Shown piece by piece: positions 6,601 to 9,490 of a DNA stretch of 9,490 bases. Both the position numbers and the translations under genes were made by a program. Within the stretch, counting starts at the first letter, position 1, and the number at the start of each line of letters is the position of its first letter. This DNA is from Clostridiales bacterium (GTDB lineage: Bacteria; Bacillota; Clostridia; Oscillospirales; CAG-272), in the NCBI GenBank assembly GCA_018370615.1, contig JAGZAC010000051.1, positions 1-9,490 of the forward strand. Reading direction: 5' to 3'. The notes below the pieces were generated by a model. It was not told the DNA's origin. It was given only the letters and a program-made list of their open reading frames with translations, and made no database searches.

Positions 6601-6634
6601 GGCCGCAAAACAGCTTTTGTTTTGCGGCCTTTTT
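6601..6634 (+). terminator. Strong intrinsic terminator
   Basis: A perfect 12-bp stem, GGCCGCAAAACA (6601-6612) with TGTTTTGCGGCC (6618-6629), a five-base loop and then five T residues (6630-6634). It directly follows the small ORF stop and insulates the lipoprotein operon from the upstream promoter. Confidence 0.92.
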
Positions 6635-6648
6635 ATATTTGATATGAT

Positions 6649-6689
6649 TTGACAAAGTTTTTGTTATTCTGTTGTATATTTTGTATACT
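6649..6689 (+). promoter_or_regulatory. Promoter region of the lipoprotein/M23 peptidase operon
   Basis: Two overlapping readings are possible. TTGTTA (6661-6666) with a 17-base spacer and TATACT (6684-6689) is the better spaced; TTGACA (6649-6654) has a better -35 but needs TATATT (6675-6680) at a spacing of 20. Either gives a leader of about 90-105 bases. I see no known riboswitch or attenuator in 6690-6770. Confidence 0.5.
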
Positions 6690-6774
6690 ATAGCAAATCA
6701 CAGGAAAGAAGGTGAAAACACAAATATTTGCGCATTCCCGTACAGCATATCATTTACTGGTTTCGCCATGAAAA

Positions 6775-6914
6775 GGAGAACACTATGAAAACAAAATTGA
6801 TAAGCTTGCTTTTGTCCTGCGTAATGCTGATTTCTCTTGCAGCATGCACGGAGAACCCCGGCTCTACCTCGGAAGAAACTACCGGGGAAACAACAGCTCC
6901 ACAGACCACGGAAG
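6775..6914 (+). repeat. 140-bp direct repeat, copy 1 (ribosome site, signal peptide and linker start)
   Basis: It runs from the ribosome site through the signal peptide and into the linker of lipoprotein 1. It matches 7511-7650 with only four differences, all at third codon positions and all synonymous. Similarity falls sharply after this block. Confidence 0.93.
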
Positions 6915-7480
6915 AAGTCACGACTTTGGATGATACAACAGCAGAGGAAACAACAGATGTGCCATCTGCGGCACTTGCCTTCAATGAGGATTTGCTCTCC
7001 GACATCGGGCTCACCTATTCCGAGCTTGTGGAAAAGCATGGAGAGAAAGTGGATGTTACAAGTCGCGGCGGCGGTTTGGGATACTATTTTGAAAATGGAT
7101 ATGGCGCATACATATGGGGTTTTGAGCAACTTGACTATGGACGAGAGATTGAAAGCGGAGAAGCCTTTCCCCTTCCAAGAGATGCCTCGGGAAATATTAT
7201 AGACGATGAAAATATTGCGTTGCCCAAAGCAAGTATAGAATGCTACGACATTATATCCATTCCAGTTGAAAATTTGTTTGCCAGCGCCACTTATCCTATA
7301 AGCTTGTCCGATATACAAAATTTAGACGGAGTAATCAATTATCAAACTGGGGAGGATGGATTTGTCACCTCACTCAAATACTATTCGACCTTCATATATG
7401 AGGGAGCAAAAATATTTATTTATCACAATGATTTGAACCAAATTGACACAGAGGCACAAGCGACAGTTCAGGCATCTTAA
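6785..7480 (+). CDS. Surface lipoprotein of unknown function, paralog 1
   Basis: A 231-residue predicted lipoprotein. Residues 1-21 are a lipoprotein signal with a basic start, a hydrophobic core and the lipobox LAAC (18-21), so Cys21 should be lipid-modified and the protein anchored outside the membrane. Residues 22-60 are a Thr/Glu/Ser-rich flexible linker (repeated ETT and TTE units). The mature domain (about 65-231) has FNEDLLSDIGLTYSELVEKHG followed by a GGGLGYYFENGYGAYIW stretch. Its 'IGLTYSEL...HG' opening resembles small beta-rich SmpA/BLIP-like modules, but this is a loose resemblance and I assign no function. ATG 6785 is chosen because AGGAG lies six bases upstream and the signal starts there; the frame is open further upstream without a good start. 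It is first in a probable operon with its paralog 40 bases on. Confidence 0.88.
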   Translation: MKTKLISLLLSCVMLISLAACTENPGSTSEETTGETTAPQTTEEVTTLDDTTAEETTDVPSAALAFNEDLLSDIGLTYSELVEKHGEKVDVTSRGGGLGYYFENGYGAYIWGFEQLDYGREIESGEAFPLPRDASGNIIDDENIALPKASIECYDIISIPVENLFASATYPISLSDIQNLDGVINYQTGEDGFVTSLKYYSTFIYEGAKIFIYHNDLNQIDTEAQATVQAS

Positions 7481-7510
7481 ATCTAAAACAAAAAAGTTTG
7501 CAACAAAGGG

Positions 7511-7650
7511 GGAGAACACTATGAAAACAAAATTGATAAGCTTGCTTTTGTCCTGCGTAATGCTGATTTCTCTTGCCGCATGTACAGAGAACCCCGGCTC
7601 TACCTCGGAAGAAACCACCGGGGAAACAACAGCTCCACAGACCACGGAAG
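7511..7650 (+). repeat. 140-bp direct repeat, copy 2
   Basis: This is the matching block in lipoprotein 2, offset by exactly 736 bases. The four differences fall in the codons for Ala20, Cys21, Thr22 and a linker Thr. Confidence 0.93.
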
Positions 7651-8243
7651 TTATTACCACCCAGGAAGAGACAACAGTACCGGTAAGCGAAATGACACTC
7701 AATACTGATATGTTTGCCGACATTGGTCTGACTTACTCACAACTAGTAGATAAACACGGCAAACTAATAGAAGTTGGAACAGCCAAAGGCGGCGTTTGGT
7801 ATGATTTTGAAAACGGATTTGGCCAGTATTTTTGGAGTTGGGAGGACGTAGATTGGGGCGAAAGTTCTCCTCCACAAGATGAAAACGGTCATATTTTAGT
7901 AGAATCTGCACCATTGCCGAAAGAAGATATTCAATGCATGGAAATCGTGATTGTTGATGCAGTGAATTCTCTGCCCGCCACAGAGGAGAATTTGATGAAA
8001 GTTTTTTCAAATTTGACAATACCAGAAACCTTTGTTGAACTTGAAGCTGTTATAAAGCAAACTCCTGGCATTACAGATGTAAAATCAGACGAAGAACTTG
8101 GAGATCCCTATGGTTACTACACATTTGATACATATCTGCTGAGTGGCATTTTCAACAATAGTTCCATTCAAATAGCTACATACAAAACGGACAAATTTGA
8201 AATCGACTCTTTTCTGCAAATCAGCATATATCATCTTACTTAG
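7521..8243 (+). CDS. Surface lipoprotein of unknown function, paralog 2
   Basis: A 240-residue paralog of the preceding lipoprotein. Its first 43 residues are identical: a signal peptide with lipobox LAAC, Cys21 as anchor, and the start of a Thr/Glu-rich linker. The mature domain keeps the family pattern (NTDMFADIGLTYSQLVDKHG, then FENGFGQYFW, then LPKEDIQCMEI) but has diverged strongly elsewhere, and its C-terminal third is longer. The mature region holds Trp and acidic residues and no transmembrane segment. The start is fixed by an AAAGGGGGAG ribosome site (7505-7514). It sits 40 bases after paralog 1 and 44 bases before the M23 peptidase, with no terminator on either side, so the three are probably co-transcribed. 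Binding to a wall component or modulating the neighbouring hydrolase is possible, but this is a guess from position only. Confidence 0.87.
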   Translation: MKTKLISLLLSCVMLISLAACTENPGSTSEETTGETTAPQTTEVITTQEETTVPVSEMTLNTDMFADIGLTYSQLVDKHGKLIEVGTAKGGVWYDFENGFGQYFWSWEDVDWGESSPPQDENGHILVESAPLPKEDIQCMEIVIVDAVNSLPATEENLMKVFSNLTIPETFVELEAVIKQTPGITDVKSDEELGDPYGYYTFDTYLLSGIFNNSSIQIATYKTDKFEIDSFLQISIYHLT

Positions 8244-8287
8244 AATACTCAGCATTGATAATTTATAGTTTAAAGGAAGGAATTTGA

Positions 8288-9490
8288 ATGAAACGTAAAA
8301 TCATATTTATTATGTTGAGCATTTTTGTATCTCTGTCATTATTGTCACCATCTTATGCATTATCCGTAATAGATGAAACAAATTTTTCCCAAGATGCACA
8401 AGGTACAACCTCTTTGCTTGGTGAATTCTCCGATGAAAGTTCACAAGTTGCTAATCCCACTCTTCAATATTGCCCTCACGGGATTATTTGTGAATTCGAC
8501 GATGAAACAATGACGCTTACCAATGCATATGAGGGAAACCGTATAGAAGATGTAATTATAGATGTTGAATCGTTTGATGAACAACATTCCGTTGAAATTC
8601 TTTATAACAACCATGTGGTAACAGAAGGTGAACTTCAAAAGGGCATGAAGATCCGAATTTATCATGATGATACATTATACGGCGAATACTTAATTAATGA
8701 TTTAAAAACATTAACTACTTCTGAAAATATTATGCCTTTCTCTACAAATGCGAATACAAATACAAACTCTAACGGATGGGTTTTGCCGGTAGCTAATGTG
8801 AATCTTGATCTTAGTACAGCTTACGGTGGAACAAATCCCAACGGCTGTATAAGTTGTTTATATAGCTCATCACATGAAGCAATTGATTTTTATCGTTATT
8901 TGGACAGTAATGGAAATGCATATGGAAATGGTGGTAGATCAATCTATTCTGTAAAAAGCGGAACAGTCTCATGGGTACAGAAATGGGATGGTGTCACTAT
9001 CACTGGCAATCAATCATATGGGCATTGCATTCTCATAGATCACAATGATGGTACTAAAACCCGATATGCACATATGCAATCCCAACCAGCTTTTACAGTA
9101 AATACTTCTATTACACAAGGACAGATAGTTGGAAAAGTAGGTACCTCAGGAAATTCTAGCGGTCCGCACCTTCATTTTGAAGTGTACGTAGGTGTTAGTC
9201 GAGTTAACCCTATCACCTACCTGACCGGTGCGCCGACCTACGGTGGTTCCACTCATTACCACAACTATCAATACTTTTATGAAGGCAACCACCCTCACAG
9301 AGAGTACATGGAATGTTCCTGCGGAGATGTCTATTTATTGGGTACCAACGCTGCAACATACACAAACGTAAATTATGAAGCCATCCATCCTCACCGGATT
9401 TATGGAACCTGCACCTGCTGCAACACCGTCCAATATACCGGAGAAACCGAAAACTTATATACGTATTACTATGAAGGCAACCACCCCCAC
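8288..9490 (+). CDS. Secreted M23-family metallopeptidase with C-terminal His/Cys repeats (3' end beyond right edge)
   Basis: The reading frame is open for 401 codons to the window edge. Residues 1-24 are a Sec signal peptide with probable cleavage after SYA. Residues 60-145 are an uncharacterised domain with a KGMKIRIYHDD stretch. Residues 165-312 are an M23 (LytM/lysostaphin-type) domain, which cuts peptide cross-links of peptidoglycan or other peptides. Zinc ligands are visible as H196-x3-D200 and H296 of GPHLHFE; H294 and H262 (YAHM) complete the catalytic set, so the enzyme should be active. A CISC pair (187-190) precedes the first ligand. From residue 331 a 32-residue repeat begins, rich in HPH and CxC, and continues off the edge. 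ATG 8288 has a strong AAGGAAGG site (8273-8280). It probably shares an operon with the two lipoproteins and should act at the cell surface or outside. Confidence 0.9.
   Translation, partial: MKRKIIFIMLSIFVSLSLLSPSYALSVIDETNFSQDAQGTTSLLGEFSDESSQVANPTLQYCPHGIICEFDDETMTLTNAYEGNRIEDVIIDVESFDEQHSVEILYNNHVVTEGELQKGMKIRIYHDDTLYGEYLINDLKTLTTSENIMPFSTNANTNTNSNGWVLPVANVNLDLSTAYGGTNPNGCISCLYSSSHEAIDFYRYLDSNGNAYGNGGRSIYSVKSGTVSWVQKWDGVTITGNQSYGHCILIDHNDGTKTRYAHMQSQPAFTVNTSITQGQIVGKVGTSGNSSGPHLHFEVYVGVSRVNPITYLTGAPTYGGSTHYHNYQYFYEGNHPHREYMECSCGDVYLLGTNAATYTNVNYEAIHPHRIYGTCTCCNTVQYTGETENLYTYYYEGNHPH
9278..9490 (+). repeat. Coding tandem repeat, 96 bp (32 residues) per unit, incomplete at right edge
   Basis: Units begin at 9278, 9374 and 9470, exactly 96 bases apart. 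Each starts YE followed by two variable residues and HPH; complete units continue R-x-Y-x-x-C-x-C. DNA of units 1 and 3 is almost identical over the visible start (GAAGGCAACCACCC), while unit 2 has diverged. The third unit is cut after seven residues, so the copy number is unknown. Confidence 0.88.

Larger units (their letters stand above)
6482..6634 (+). ncRNA. Putative short transcript of unknown function (small RNA or small mRNA)
   Basis: The unit is defined only by a near-consensus promoter and a 12-bp-stem terminator. I do not recognise tmRNA, 6S, SRP RNA, a T-box or a known riboswitch in it. The leader carries ACAGACA (6501-6507) and AAAGGAA (6511-6517), each fully complementary to a downstream segment (6565-6571 and 6572-6578). 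A GC-rich region at 6552-6595 can form an interrupted stem (CGGG...CCCG and GCTCC...GGAGC). It may be a regulatory RNA, a leader of the lipoprotein operon ending mostly at the terminator, or a message for the 24-residue ORF inside it. Confidence 0.4.

Noticed and set aside
6482..6634. A T-box, 6S RNA, SRP RNA or known riboswitch
   Set aside because: None of the diagnostic motifs is present, the ends do not pair to form a closing stem, and the downstream genes do not suggest an amino-acid or metabolite switch.
6728..6784. A 19-residue extension of lipoprotein 1 from TTG 6728
   Set aside because: It would bury the lipoprotein signal internally; the signal begins at ATG 6785 with a strong ribosome site, matching the paralog.
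1..9490. A defence system, prophage, integron or insertion sequence
   Set aside because: No nuclease, transposase, integrase, phage structural gene or terminal inverted repeats of an insertion sequence could be found in any frame.

Overview
The window looks like a chromosomal piece from an anaerobic gut Firmicute of class Clostridia, most likely the Oscillospiraceae/Ruminococcaceae group. This is inferred from the gene families, strong Shine-Dalgarno sites, Thr/Glu-rich lipoprotein linkers, a clostridial-type FAD/Rieske oxidoreductase and GC-rich dispersed palindromic repeats; no rRNA or other species marker is present.

Layout. (1) 1-564, minus strand: the N-terminal 188 codons of a TrmH/SpoU-family RNA 2'-O-methyltransferase, with its own sigma-A-type promoter. 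(2) 721-4755, plus strand: a consensus promoter, a palindromic operator, then a tightly packed operon of a MarR-family regulator and the two subunits of a heterodimeric ABC exporter. The two nucleotide-binding domains carry complementary degenerate motifs. (3) 4756-5064: about 310 bp between convergent genes, filled by three copies of a hairpin-rich repeat (two direct, one inverted). The last copy plus a T8 run makes a probable terminator. (4) 5065-6372, minus strand: a complete FAD-dependent oxidoreductase with a C-terminal Rieske [2Fe-2S] domain. (5) 6373-6784: two divergent promoters with overlapping -35 boxes, a short transcription unit of about 150 nt (with a possible 24-residue ORF) closed by a strong intrinsic terminator, and a promoter for the next operon. 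(6) 6785-9490, plus strand: two paralogous lipoproteins and a secreted M23-family metallopeptidase cut by the right edge. The peptidase ends in a 32-residue His/Cys repeat that is still running at the window boundary.

How the parts work together. The MarR protein probably represses its own operon through the operator just downstream of the -10 box, releasing it when a toxic ligand (possibly an exporter substrate) is bound. The oxidoreductase is a separate redox gene. The last three genes have gaps of only 40 and 44 bp with no terminator visible, so they are probably co-transcribed and form a cell-surface group: two lipid-anchored proteins of unknown function and a cell-wall hydrolase. The most unusual items are the duplicated lipoprotein leader, which differs only at synonymous sites, the HPH...CxC repeat of the peptidase, the short transcription unit at 6447-6634, and the repeat cluster at 4785-5059. 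I saw no CRISPR array, tRNA, rRNA, transposase or phage gene.
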